The translations under genes were made by a program, and so were the position numbers. A stretch of 43,646 nucleotides of DNA, taken from a virus. The notes under the pieces are model-generated. The model saw only the letters and a program-made list of their open reading frames with translations. It had not been told where the DNA came from and did no database searches. Shown here piece by piece: positions 1 through 7,655 of the stretch (the stretch's first letter is position 1; each line of letters begins with the position of its first letter). The stretch is taken from the IMG/VR virus record IMGVR_UViG_3300037549_000085, positions 1 to 43,646 of that record. The stretch is one strand, 5' to 3'.

Positions 1-127
1 CGTGCCGTCACCATTCACGATGTCGCTGGTGTCTTGCATGTTTTTGACCGTGGAGAGCGATTGCGCGAGCGCCTGCTGTTTGACGGTCTTTTGGATTACC
101 TGCGTCATATCCCCGATGTCTTGGGTG
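1..127. repeat. 127-bp exact direct repeat, left copy (assembly or terminal overlap)
   Basis: Bases 1-127 match 38,029-38,155 without a mismatch. The next base differs (C at 128, G at 38,156) and identity then falls to roughly 80%. The repeat lies in the same reading frame of the same ejection-protein gene in both places. A repeat that starts at the first base of the contig and is exactly 127 long is what a de Bruijn assembler with k=127 leaves when a path re-enters a shared node. That origin is inference; the identity itself is read directly. Confidence 0.9.
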
Positions 128-807
128 CTGAAATGCTGCGCAATAGCTGGGTCTTGCAGCATTTGAGCTGCCTTCTGTGGGTTGCTCTGCGCAACACCGG
201 CAATGAAGCTCTTGGCGTAATCGCCCTGGAAGTCCTTGAGGAAAGCTGCCGTTTTGTCTGCGCCCACCACGGGGTCAGCAAATTGGTGCATAGACTGCAT
301 TGCCTGCTGGTAATTCATGGCAGTTTGCAGGTCGCCGTCAGGGTCTTGTGCAAACGATTGGCCAGCTGCGTTGGCTTCATTGAGGTACGTAACGCGGCCA
401 GTTTGCAGGTTGTTCACGCCATTGCGGATTTGCTGCTTTGTACCCCATGCCGAATTAAGGTCATCGCTCTGCGTCGAGAGCTCAATAGCCTTGTTCTGAA
501 ACGCAGGCATGGCAATAGCAGGCACGTTGCTGCTGTTTGTGTCGATGATTTTCTGACGGTCAGCCTGGTACTGCTGCACAGCCTTTGGATTGGTTGGGTC
601 ATCGGCATTGTTGAGCCTGAATTGGCTATCAAGCTGACGAAACTGGCTTTGCGTCTGAGCTGTGGCGGCCAACGCTTTGCCATTGGCAGAGATAGACGCA
701 GCCTGCGCGGCCAAGTCGCCAGCAGCGTTGAGCTCCTCGCTGCCCGCGTCTTGTGTCGGCGTTACGGTGTTTACATCTGTATTAAAATCAAGGTTGCGAT
801 TTGCCAT
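1..807 (-). CDS. Ejection (internal virion) protein, gp15-like, allele A, 5' part only
   Basis: This is the first 269 codons of the middle ejection protein; the frame is open to the window edge. ATG is at 805-807, just upstream of the stop of the preceding gene. The sequence is polar, alanine- and glutamine-rich, helical and without a signal peptide, like T7 gp15-type internal proteins that leave the capsid and help form the periplasmic conduit. It is homologous over its whole length to the N-terminal half of the complete allele at 37,252-38,835, and residue numbering matches exactly. In a circular genome it continues at 38,028 and ends at 37,252. Function is inferred from position and composition, not from a specific motif. 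Confidence 0.75.
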   Translation of the reverse strand, partial: MANRNLDFNTDVNTVTPTQDAGSEELNAAGDLAAQAASISANGKALAATAQTQSQFRQLDSQFRLNNADDPTNPKAVQQYQADRQKIIDTNSSNVPAIAMPAFQNKAIELSTQSDDLNSAWGTKQQIRNGVNNLQTGRVTYLNEANAAGQSFAQDPDGDLQTAMNYQQAMQSMHQFADPVVGADKTAAFLKDFQGDYAKSFIAGVAQSNPQKAAQMLQDPAIAQHFSTQDIGDMTQVIQKTVKQQALAQSLSTVKNMQDTSDIVNGDGT

Positions 808-808
808 G

Positions 809-1315
809 TTACTGCATCCATGATGGGGGCTGATAAGGGCCAACAGGGCTAGGGTCGAGAGCACCACCCAGAGATTGACCAAGCGCATTGGTGTCACCCG
901 TTTGCAAGAAGCTGCCAAAGAAGCTGCCGCCAGACTGGGTGCCGTTGCCTTGATTGCCGCCGAACAGCTTGAGCGCAGAGCTGCCCAGACCACTCAGGGC
1001 GGCTGTACGGGCCGTGGCGTTGTTGTTCGAGATTGACGCAGCTGCATTGGCATTGTTGCGTTGGATGTCGGTGATGCCTTGGCCATACGCTTGCGTGATG
1101 ACGTTATTGACCGCCGTATTCGGGTCAAGAGCGATGCCAGATTGCAGGTACGAGGTTTGAAGGCTGCCAGCACGCCGTTGGGCGTTGTTGGAGATATTCG
1201 TATCCTGATACGTGGTTTCTTGGTTGATAGCCGTGTTTTTGCTGTTGGCAGTCGCAAATTGGTTTGCAGCACCAAGGAAGCCAGAGGCCGCGGTTACATC
1301 ACTTTCCCAGCCCAT
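809..1315 (-). CDS. Small ejection (internal virion) protein, gp14-like, allele A
   Basis: A 168-aa protein starting at ATG 1313-1315 (MGWESDVTAASGF...). It is rich in Ala, Asn, Ser, Thr and Gly. An N-terminal amphipathic stretch is followed by a QTSYLQSGIALDPNTAV segment and a hydrophobic AALSGLGSSALKLFGG patch near residues 110-125 that could insert in a membrane. The place between the acetyltransferase-like gene and the gp15-like gene corresponds to T7 gp14, which forms the outer-membrane part of the ejection channel. The start overlaps the end of the upstream gene by 22 bp; in allele B (38,845-39,351) the two genes do not overlap. Family assignment rests on synteny and composition. Confidence 0.7.
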   Translation of the reverse strand: MGWESDVTAASGFLGAANQFATANSKNTAINQETTYQDTNISNNAQRRAGSLQTSYLQSGIALDPNTAVNNVITQAYGQGITDIQRNNANAAASISNNNATARTAALSGLGSSALKLFGGNQGNGTQSGGSFFGSFLQTGDTNALGQSLGGALDPSPVGPYQPPSWMQ

Positions 1316-1725
1316 AAAGCCCCCTCTTTCACGATTGCCCAGCAATCATAGTCACGGTCGTTGATAAATTTGCGCTTAAGCCCCTCATGGGCGAAGCCTA
1401 GCCACTTGTGCCAAACCTGTATTTTGCGCACTGCCAAGCTCTCAGTTTGGAAGCGAACAGCGCCCAAATCAGCGATAGCTTGGTGCAGAAACGCCTTAAC
1501 CTCATGCGCCCATTGCAGGGTATAGCCTGCGCATAGCAACAGGAAACCTGACCAGCACCGGCCATGATAGTTGCGGAATACGATGAAAGCCCGCACGCGG
1601 TGGTCAACAATTTGCGTCTGCACATGAAAGCGGCCAGTGAGCAGCTCGCGCACGTCATCAATGGTTGAAAACTCGTTTGGCTCAAAGCCGTCAAGGTCGA
1701 TGTCCGTAAAGCGTCTAATCATCAT
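1294..1725 (-). CDS. GNAT-like acetyltransferase-type virion-module protein, gp13 position, allele A
   Basis: A 143-aa protein between the tail nozzle and the small ejection protein, a position often held in T7-like podoviruses by a gp13-like or acetyltransferase-fold protein. The core resembles a GNAT fold: VRAFIVFRNYHGRCWSGFLLLCAGYTLQ, then a helix and FQTESLAVRKIQVWHKWLGFAHEGLKRKFINDRDYDCWAIVKE, where the HKWLGF segment recalls the GNAT C-terminal YEKLGF motif. No clear acetyl-CoA loop (RxxGxG) is seen, so catalysis is doubtful. ATG 1723-1725 overlaps the nozzle stop (ATGA). Compared with allele B (39,354-39,761) the stop has been lost by a small deletion, adding about eight residues (LWAGKVM end) read from the next gene's start. 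Confidence 0.7.
   Translation of the reverse strand: MMIRRFTDIDLDGFEPNEFSTIDDVRELLTGRFHVQTQIVDHRVRAFIVFRNYHGRCWSGFLLLCAGYTLQWAHEVKAFLHQAIADLGAVRFQTESLAVRKIQVWHKWLGFAHEGLKRKFINDRDYDCWAIVKEGALWAGKVM
1515..1530. repeat. Palindrome copy inside a coding region (GCAGGGTATAGCCTGC)
   Basis: One-mismatch variant of the RCAGGYTATARCCTGY repeat, lying inside the acetyltransferase-like gene where it encodes AGYTL on the minus strand. The equivalent position in allele B (about 39,560) encodes DYSL with different codons and lacks the palindrome. This copy may therefore be a by-product of protein sequence. Confidence 0.4.
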
Positions 1726-3836
1726 TGCACCGAGTAATTGGCTTCGACAGCGTTGCTTGTCAGGATTGCGGGGAGAGGGTCAGATTGCACAACATAGACG
1801 TACTTATCTTCCTCGCTATCGTCCGTAATTTCAACATCATAGGTGCCGTCAAGCGGTGCTGGTGGCAGATAGTTGAGGTTTGGTGTGGTACGCAGCTGCA
1901 CGTCAGTCAGGTCATACAGGCTGGTGCCAGCTCTGACGCCCATGCTGGAGACAAAGCGCAGGCTGAATTTAGAGACAATCTTGAAGGTCACCTGAGTGTT
2001 TTTGCCCTGCATGACGAAGCCAAGGCTCATTGATTTCATGATGCCCGTGTATTGCAGGCCAATGACAATGCTGGTGGTCTGGTTTGGAAGCGTGATTGCG
2101 CCCCCGCTGACAGTCACAGCGTCGAGGAAACCGCCGTCAGTGATCAACCCTACCTGTTTGCCGTTGTATTGGCTCAGGCCGCTTATGGTGACGAAAGACT
2201 TGTACCAGGATGACCAGACATACAGGTTGGTGCTCACAGGCCCCGCGCTGTCGATTTTAGGGGTCTGCAAGACGGTTGCGCTCACGGTGGTGGCATTCGT
2301 ATAGGCCGTGATGATATAGCGCCCGCTTTCGTAGCCTGTGGCAGTTTTGTACGCGATATGCTTGCCAACGTCAGCGCTTGTGAAGTCATTGGCCGTTGAG
2401 ACAATCGTACCGCTGGGCTCATTTCCATAATTCGGGTCTGTGCCGGTAGGCGTGAAAGTGATGGTCGAGGTGCGGTAATCCTGAAACGTCAGGCTGTTAT
2501 CGAGGTAATTGCACCCGCGCAGCTGCTCGCTCACATAGCGCAGATACGCTTCTTGGTCGATGTCCTGATTTTGAGCCTGATTGGTGATGTCGGTTGAAGG
2601 CGTCCAAAAGTCTTGGAGCTTCTTAAACTCGACATAATCCGCTTGGCGCTCAACGTAGAAAGTGCCGTTGCGATTAACAAGAGCGAAAAGCTGAGGATTA
2701 CCAAGGTTATTGCCCATAACAGCGATGTCATTAAAAGTGCCTTGAGTGTTGCGCACATGCCAACCATTGATGTTTTCCTTCTCCTGGAATACGAGCGAGA
2801 TAATGTTCCCGTCACCACGCAGGCTGTAAATCAGGTTGTTGCGGTCATGCCGGTAACGGATTTTGCTGATGTTGCCGCGTGTCACGTCATACGCCTCAAG
2901 GTTGGCGTCCGATGACAGGAAAGCCTCAGTCAGAATATCGTACTTGAAGCTGTACATATTGCGGCTGGCGCGGCCCACGTAGAAAATGAGGCCGTCCTTC
3001 TTCAACGGGTAAAAGCCGTTGGTGGGCTCAGCAGAGCTGATGTTGGCCTGCACCGTCGAGGCGGTGATAGCCGTGTTGACCGTCCCGCCGTTGACCGCAA
3101 TGATGCCGTCAGTCGAGCCCACGATGAGGCTGTTATCACCTGGGAAAATCCACTCAATCTGCTGCACGATGTCGGTGCAGGTGAAGCTAAACGGCGATGC
3201 GTCCGTAACGGGGTTATCCGTCAGGGTGAAGTCATCATAGGCCGCAATGCGCGACATCCACAGCGTGGTGAGGTTTGTTGGCGTTGACCCGTACCACAGA
3301 CGCCCTTTGTAGAAACACACCGCACCAGGCCAATTTGGGCTCGTGAAGGGGTTATTTACCCAGCTGGGTGTTGTGATGGTGAAGGTGTTTGAGCTTGTGC
3401 GCGTAAGCACCCTGGGCTGGTAATTGCGATGCGCAAGGTACATCACGTCAGAGTTTTGCGTGAAAGCCCCGCGCTGAGCAATAAACTTGATGTCGGCCAG
3501 CGTCCAAGGCGTGGTCAGCTGGTACGGCGTACCGCCATTGAGCACCCAGCCAAAGTTGCCGTTGGTGTCATAGGCCAGAAACTGAAACTGCGCGTTGGTC
3601 GCGCAAATCAGGTAATCCTGGGTGATGCCAAACTTAAATTCGAGAAAGGCGCAGTCCTGAAAGGCAACCTCGCTGATGAAGCCAGACGAGAAAATGGCGT
3701 TGCCTTTGTAATTGCTTATCCAGTTGGTAAAGATGTCTTGGCCGGTGTTGTAGGTCGGCAGGTCATAACGGCCATTTAAGTCATGGTCGAGCTGCCCTTT
3801 GACGTAATTACCGAAGGCGGTGACAACGGTGCTCAT
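1722..3836 (-). CDS. Tail nozzle / tail tubular protein B-like, allele A
   Basis: A 704-aa beta-rich structural protein, close to the size of T7 gp12 (about 790 aa), lying directly after the adaptor gene. Recognisable features are an N-terminal VKGQLDHDLNGRYDLPTYNTG segment, the FKFGITQDYLICATN and FYKGRLWYGSTPTNLTTLWMSR blocks typical of podoviral stabilisation/nozzle proteins, and a central beta-propeller-like stretch (EWIFPGDNSLIVGSTDGIIAV, IRYRHDRNNLIYSLRGDG). The start ATG overlaps the adaptor stop (ATGA at 3,833-3,836) and the stop overlaps the next start. No signal or membrane segment. It is about four-fifths identical by eye to allele B (39,758-41,884). Confidence 0.9.
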   Translation of the reverse strand: MSTVVTAFGNYVKGQLDHDLNGRYDLPTYNTGQDIFTNWISNYKGNAIFSSGFISEVAFQDCAFLEFKFGITQDYLICATNAQFQFLAYDTNGNFGWVLNGGTPYQLTTPWTLADIKFIAQRGAFTQNSDVMYLAHRNYQPRVLTRTSSNTFTITTPSWVNNPFTSPNWPGAVCFYKGRLWYGSTPTNLTTLWMSRIAAYDDFTLTDNPVTDASPFSFTCTDIVQQIEWIFPGDNSLIVGSTDGIIAVNGGTVNTAITASTVQANISSAEPTNGFYPLKKDGLIFYVGRASRNMYSFKYDILTEAFLSSDANLEAYDVTRGNISKIRYRHDRNNLIYSLRGDGNIISLVFQEKENINGWHVRNTQGTFNDIAVMGNNLGNPQLFALVNRNGTFYVERQADYVEFKKLQDFWTPSTDITNQAQNQDIDQEAYLRYVSEQLRGCNYLDNSLTFQDYRTSTITFTPTGTDPNYGNEPSGTIVSTANDFTSADVGKHIAYKTATGYESGRYIITAYTNATTVSATVLQTPKIDSAGPVSTNLYVWSSWYKSFVTISGLSQYNGKQVGLITDGGFLDAVTVSGGAITLPNQTTSIVIGLQYTGIMKSMSLGFVMQGKNTQVTFKIVSKFSLRFVSSMGVRAGTSLYDLTDVQLRTTPNLNYLPPAPLDGTYDVEITDDSEEDKYVYVVQSDPLPAILTSNAVEANYSVQ

Positions 3837-4462
3837 TGCTTTTCATCCTGAGCGCCACCAAATCGGCCATAACGGCTGTCACGCATACGCGAGGTCGAGC
3901 GCCGGATAGGCTTGTTTTCCTGAGCGTTCTGCGCGGTGGTGTTGAGAAACTCCTGCAATGCGTCTTTCATCATGCTGGTCTTTTTGCTGGCGTCTTGCGT
4001 GCTGGCGAGCGCGGTGCATTTGCCCAGCACAAACACAAAGGCCATCGTGAAGTCAGGTGTAAAGCGCGTCACATCGGTCACATCGTCAATGATGCGGATT
4101 GGCATACCTGACGTGTAAAGGTCATTCGTGAAAATCATGCCGCTTTCGACTGTCGGAGGGCTGCGCACATCGTCAATACGGCCAACGCCCAGCAGCTTGA
4201 GGCAACGCACTGGGTATTCGTAGGCGTAGCCATAAAAGCCCACGTAGCCTGCTGGCAGTGTCACCTGGCTCACGATAAGACGGAACAGGGCAAAGTTGGG
4301 CATGAGCGACTTAAGCAGGTATTGCCGGATGAGGTCATACCAAAGGGCAAAGTTCTTTTCTTTATCCGATACCGGCGTGGTGATGTTGTTGATGCTGTTC
4401 TTCATCCCCAGCGAGCCGTTGGCTAGGTTACAAATCCATTCTGGGGTGTTGATTGCGGCCAT
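3833..4462 (-). CDS. Tail adaptor / tail tubular protein A-like, allele A
   Basis: A 209-aa protein matching the length of T7 gp11-like gatekeeper/adaptor proteins (about 196 aa) that link the portal ring to the nozzle. The N-terminus (MAAINTPEWICNLANGSLGMKNSINNITTP) leads into a helical YDLIRQYLLKSLMPNFALFR segment. The middle contains YEYPVRCLKLLGVGRIDD and RFTPDFTMAFVFVLGKCTALAS, the latter close to the adaptor signature in which an Asp-Phe pair precedes a helix that packs on the portal. The Shine-Dalgarno TTAGGAGA lies just before the ATG and abuts a terminator-like hairpin. Homologous to 41,887-42,513. Confidence 0.88.
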   Translation of the reverse strand: MAAINTPEWICNLANGSLGMKNSINNITTPVSDKEKNFALWYDLIRQYLLKSLMPNFALFRLIVSQVTLPAGYVGFYGYAYEYPVRCLKLLGVGRIDDVRSPPTVESGMIFTNDLYTSGMPIRIIDDVTDVTRFTPDFTMAFVFVLGKCTALASTQDASKKTSMMKDALQEFLNTTAQNAQENKPIRRSTSRMRDSRYGRFGGAQDEKQ

Positions 4463-4477
4463 ATAACGTCTCCTAAG

Positions 4478-4518
4478 AAAAAAGGGGCGATGCCGATTTA
4501 GTCACGGTCACCGCCCCT
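4478..4518 (-). terminator. Terminator-like hairpin between the 172-aa virion gene and the tail adaptor gene, allele A
   Basis: On the minus strand AGGGGCG (4,518-4,512) pairs with CGCCCCT (4,489-4,483). Six T follow (plus-strand A run 4,478-4,483) and then the adaptor ribosome-binding site TTAGGAGA. Allele B has a stronger hairpin at the same place. A leaky terminator here could lower tail expression relative to head genes. Confidence 0.65.
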
Positions 4519-4542
4519 GTATTAACCTTCACGGGCTACAGT

Positions 4543-5061
4543 TTAGCGCGTGGTGGCCTCGTCAATCATCGTATCAAGGTCAATCAGGCCGCCAGCGGTG
4601 TTGGCCGTAGGCAACGTGAGGACGAGATAGATACCACCAACCGGTGCCTGGTCAGGCCCGATGAGCAGTAAATCGCGGATTGGCTTGGTCGTATCGAGAG
4701 CACCGTTTTTAGCGGAGAGAACGTCAGACCATACCGTGACCGCGGTGGCCAAGGAAACACCTGACCAAAGCTCGTTACCGCCGCCCGACTTCACAGGCTT
4801 CAAGGTCTGTGAGTTCATGTCGAGGTAGTAAAAGCCAAGGTTGGCGTTGGTCGCCGTGGTGAGGGCCGCCATTGCCTGCGAGAAGATGCGGGCAATACGG
4901 TCATCAAGCGTCAACGGGCCAGCCAGTACGTACGTGTCGCCTGCCACACCCGTTGTAGGAACGGTGTAGCGAGCATTGACGGTACGATACCGCTTGCCAG
5001 GGCCGAAGGCAGGAGACAGCGGGTAAGCTGCTTTGCCGATTGAGTTAAGGTTCTGCGTCAT
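4543..5061 (-). CDS. Virion-module protein of unknown function, allele A
   Basis: A 172-aa protein I do not recognise by family. It lies between the presumed capsid decoration protein and the tail adaptor and is homologous along its length to 42,591-43,124. It is soluble and beta-rich, with a VNARYTVPTTGVAGDTYVLAGPLTLDDRIARIFSQAMAALT core and a GGGNELWSGVSL loop. Gene order (capsid, 154-aa protein, this, adaptor) suggests a head-completion or head-surface protein. It is followed by a terminator-like hairpin, so it is the last gene of the head sub-operon. Confidence 0.7.
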   Translation of the reverse strand: MTQNLNSIGKAAYPLSPAFGPGKRYRTVNARYTVPTTGVAGDTYVLAGPLTLDDRIARIFSQAMAALTTATNANLGFYYLDMNSQTLKPVKSGGGNELWSGVSLATAVTVWSDVLSAKNGALDTTKPIRDLLLIGPDQAPVGGIYLVLTLPTANTAGGLIDLDTMIDEATTR

Positions 5062-5102
5062 AGTGGTTACCTCTTAAAGTTTGTGTTGCATTAAACCAAG
5101 GC

Positions 5103-5567
5103 TTAGCTGAACGGCGTGACAGCGACACCAGAGCCCAGCATATTCGCTTCCACGCGCCACTCACCGTAATTGACATCTTCAATTTCGATGTAAGTGCCGA
5201 CGAGGCCGCCTTGGGTGCTACCATTCATGGTGATAGTGCCGTTGGCGGTTGCTGCGAAGGTGCCAGGGGTAGCGCCGGTGACAGTCGCAACGCCCCAAAT
5301 CTTATCTGTCGCGCCAGTCTTAGGGTTGTTACCCGTTTGGACTTTTAGCGTGGCAGTTCCGGTATAGGTCGTTTCGACATAAAGGCGGTACATACCACCC
5401 TTGCCGGTGGCGAAAGGAAGGACGAGAGCTTGACCTGCTGCCAGGTTCAAACGCACGTTCTGCCTGTCGCCTTGCTTAAGCTCGCTCAGCTGTAAGGCTG
5501 CGGCAGTGATACTGACGCGGCTGTACTTCTGTAGCTGGTCTAAGCGTTTCTTTTTGGGACGTGACAT
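5103..5567 (-). CDS. Probable head decoration/stabilisation protein, allele A
   Basis: A 154-aa protein directly downstream of the major capsid gene, the usual place of a capsid-cementing protein. A short basic N-terminus (MSRPKKKRLDQLQKYSR) is followed by a beta-rich domain with a conserved GGMYRLYVET strand and a glycine/threonine-rich FAATANGTITMNGSTQGG repeat-like hairpin. Starts at ATG 5,565-5,567 after AAGGAGGGTCAC. Allele B at 43,164-43,628 keeps the N-terminus, the FAATANGTITMNGSTQGGL block and the EANMLGSG end but differs in the middle. The decoration role is inferred from position, size and fold-like composition only. Confidence 0.6.
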   Translation of the reverse strand: MSRPKKKRLDQLQKYSRVSITAAALQLSELKQGDRQNVRLNLAAGQALVLPFATGKGGMYRLYVETTYTGTATLKVQTGNNPKTGATDKIWGVATVTGATPGTFAATANGTITMNGSTQGGLVGTYIEIEDVNYGEWRVEANMLGSGVAVTPFS

Positions 5568-5599
5568 GTGTGACCCTCCTTAAGGGTTAACGAGTTGCG

Positions 5600-6538
5600 T
5601 TAGATGGTCGTGGTCACGATGATGACACGCGGGCCTTCTGTACGCATTGCGTTAATCCAAAGGTCAATAGTGATGTCCACGGAGTTGACTTTCTGGGCTG
5701 ATTTCTCAACACCCATGTCGCCAATTTCCATAGCCATCAAGATGGACTGAGGAGCCAACACAACGCACGAGCGAGTGGTTGCGCCTTCTGGCAGAACCGG
5801 CTGAGCGACAGTACCGCCGCCAGTCGAGGAGCCAGCGAACATGGCAACCATGTACGTCTTGCCAAGCGATTGAGCAACACCAGCAACGTCATTCGGCGTA
5901 GCAATCATGTAATCCTGGTTGATAAACTGGTCTTCGCCCATGAGGTCGCTGTTTTCGTTGCCGGTCAAGCAGACAGTTGACCCACGGAACAGCGAATAAG
6001 GCAAATCGCTGTTGATGAATTGGGCAGTGATAGCCTGCACAATTTCGTAGGTGAAGCCGCCTGTACCGTCGATGGTCACAACGCCATCGGTAGCAGCGCT
6101 GATGCTGCTAGGCGTGGTGTCAGGGCCACCAACAAGGACGTTACCAACCGCTGCGGCGATAGCCACACGGTCAATGACGCGCTCTTTGGCGTTGTTGAGC
6201 TGTTGCAGGATGTCGCTTGTGGGGTCGGCAAGCAGCTCGTTGATGTCGTACTTCTTGTCGATTTGGATGGTCTTGGTGAAGCGGCGCTTTGTGAACAAGC
6301 GGTTATCCAGCGCGTAGTCGCCGTATTGCTTGTCAGGGTTGCGCGTGTTGACTTCATCAAGCTCGATGCGGCCAATACGGGCAAAGTTTGTGGTCTTGCC
6401 GCTGGACGGAGCCATTTTGATTGCCTTGCTGGAAACCAGCTGGCTATCGGTCTGTTGCGCCAACGCAAAGAAGCTGTCCTGAAAGTTCAGGCGAGCGCCC
6501 TGCGAAATGGACGGTGAGGTGGTGTACGAAAGTGTCAT
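5600..6538 (-). CDS. Major capsid protein (probable)
   Basis: A 312-aa protein, right size and place for a podoviral HK97-fold major head protein, downstream of the scaffold-like gene. I chose ATG 6,536-6,538 (MTLSYTTSPSISQG) because AAGGA lies 7 nt upstream; a TTG start 15 nt earlier would overlap that site. Features are an N-terminal arm, RFTKTIQIDKKYDINELLADPTSDILQQLNNAKERVIDRVAIAAAVGN (a long spine helix typical of capsid folds), and a C-terminal EGATTRSCVVLAPQSILMAMEIGDMGVE segment. Preceded by a terminator and a 280-bp gap, so it may have its own promoter. Only one allele is present because the B segment ends before it. Confidence 0.8.
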   Translation of the reverse strand: MTLSYTTSPSISQGARLNFQDSFFALAQQTDSQLVSSKAIKMAPSSGKTTNFARIGRIELDEVNTRNPDKQYGDYALDNRLFTKRRFTKTIQIDKKYDINELLADPTSDILQQLNNAKERVIDRVAIAAAVGNVLVGGPDTTPSSISAATDGVVTIDGTGGFTYEIVQAITAQFINSDLPYSLFRGSTVCLTGNENSDLMGEDQFINQDYMIATPNDVAGVAQSLGKTYMVAMFAGSSTGGGTVAQPVLPEGATTRSCVVLAPQSILMAMEIGDMGVEKSAQKVNSVDITIDLWINAMRTEGPRVIIVTTTI

Positions 6539-6720
6539 GTGACATTCCTTCAAAGGGTTGAAAACGAGGGGTTTAAAACGATTTGAAGGTGTCCAGGAAG
6601 CCTGGGCTTCTAGCCTGTATCGGGGGGCTTATTCCTCAGAAGGGCCATTGCTGGGTGTCCTTGAGGTGAGAATTTACCATATCTGGTGAAATTCGCAATA
6701 AAATAAACGCGGCATAAGTT

Positions 6721-6736
6721 GCAGGCTATACTCTGT
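6721..6736. promoter_or_regulatory. Operator-like palindrome upstream of the capsid gene (GCAGGCTATACTCTGT)
   Basis: Degenerate member of the dispersed 16-bp palindrome. It lies between the terminator at 6,744-6,773 and the capsid start at 6,538. On the minus strand it falls in the spacer of a possible weak promoter (TTGCGT, 17 nt, AACTTA). A promoter here would fit the independent capsid sub-operon, but the hexamers are poor. Confidence 0.45.
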
Positions 6737-6743
6737 AACGCAA

Positions 6744-6773
6744 AAGCCCCACGGTGCGTAATCCGTGGGGCTT
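6744..6773 (-). terminator. Rho-independent terminator upstream of the capsid gene
   Basis: A perfect 11-bp stem (AAGCCCCACGG at 6,744-6,754 pairing with 6,763-6,773) with an 8-nt loop. On the minus strand it reads out into CTTTTGCG. It follows the stop of the 253-aa gene (6,817) and separates it from the capsid gene. The 6,539-6,816 gap otherwise shows only the operator-like site and AT-rich sequence. Confidence 0.8.
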
Positions 6774-6816
6774 AAGGTGGTCGGCTCCTCTTACGCAGAG
6801 GCCCTACACAGCTGCG

Positions 6817-7578
6817 TTACGCTGCTTGGTCGGCAGGGTAAATCTTGTCATAGAGCTGCTTCCAGCCAATGGTCGAATGATATTTGATTTTCTTATCATC
6901 GGCAATGGCCTTGAGTTGGTCAAGCGTCAAAGGGCTGGCCTTCGCTGCATCACCTGCAACCTTGCGGATTGCGTCAGTGTCCTTCTTGTCGATTTGCTTG
7001 AGTGCCAGAGCCTCGCGGTCAATGGTTTCCTCAATCGTGGCGACATGACCATTGAAGCGGCGTATCCTGCCGTCTGCAACGATTGGCTCATGCTTAGCAG
7101 GGTTATAGCCCTCCTTGGTGTGGTCATATTCATCACCAACGAGCCCGTGGATTTTGCGGGCAGCTTCTGACCAGGCAACGCGGCGAGCGTGCTGCACTGA
7201 GCCCTTTTTGTACAAAGGGACACCTGACAGGTCATTGGCAGCTGCAAAGTCTTGGATTTCCTCATAGTTCATTTTGAGGATGTCCTTGCCAACGTATGAC
7301 AGCACTGCATCGGGGTTTTTCTCGTTGAGGTCGATGCTGTCGATAAACACCTCACGGACGCGCTTAACGGTCTTGTACTTGCGCTCGTCAGTGGGTTTGC
7401 CGTTGACCATCTTGCGTGCTTGACCAATCCAAATGGCGGCATAACGCCTAATCACCATCTGCATGGCCTTGTCCTCGTCAAGTGCGGGGATGATACCCAC
7501 AATGCCGTCAAAGCTCTCAGTGTCCTTATCGGTAGCGATAAAGCTTCCTGAGATAGTCACAATCAAAGTCTTGCTCAT
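6817..7578 (-). CDS. Head-module protein with a C-terminal HeH/LEM-like motif
   Basis: A 253-aa protein between the scaffold-like gene and the capsid. I do not recognise the N-terminal domain (MSKTLIVTISGSFIATDKDTESFDGIVGIIPALDEDKAMQM...RRYAAIWIGQARKMVNG). The last ~35 residues (LTLDQLKAIADDKKIKYHSTIGWKQLYDKIYP) match the helix-extended-loop-helix (HeH/LEM/SAP-like) pattern found at the ends of many phage head-module proteins. ATG at 7,576-7,578 follows AAGGGAAATACT. A terminator lies just downstream. It may be a minor head or head-completion protein; enzymatic residues are not apparent. Confidence 0.7.
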   Translation of the reverse strand: MSKTLIVTISGSFIATDKDTESFDGIVGIIPALDEDKAMQMVIRRYAAIWIGQARKMVNGKPTDERKYKTVKRVREVFIDSIDLNEKNPDAVLSYVGKDILKMNYEEIQDFAAANDLSGVPLYKKGSVQHARRVAWSEAARKIHGLVGDEYDHTKEGYNPAKHEPIVADGRIRRFNGHVATIEETIDREALALKQIDKKDTDAIRKVAGDAAKASPLTLDQLKAIADDKKIKYHSTIGWKQLYDKIYPADQAA

Positions 7579-7655
7579 AGTATTTCCCTTCTCTGGGTTT
7601 GTCCTGATTTGGACGGGTGTGGGTGGCTATAAACCGGCCACCCAACGGTATGTCC

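Noticed and set aside
128-5567. True tandem duplication of the structural cassette within one phage
   Set aside because: The exact 127-bp match starting at base 1, followed by abrupt divergence, is better explained by assembly through a shared k-mer of two strains. Kept only as the alternative in the first finding.
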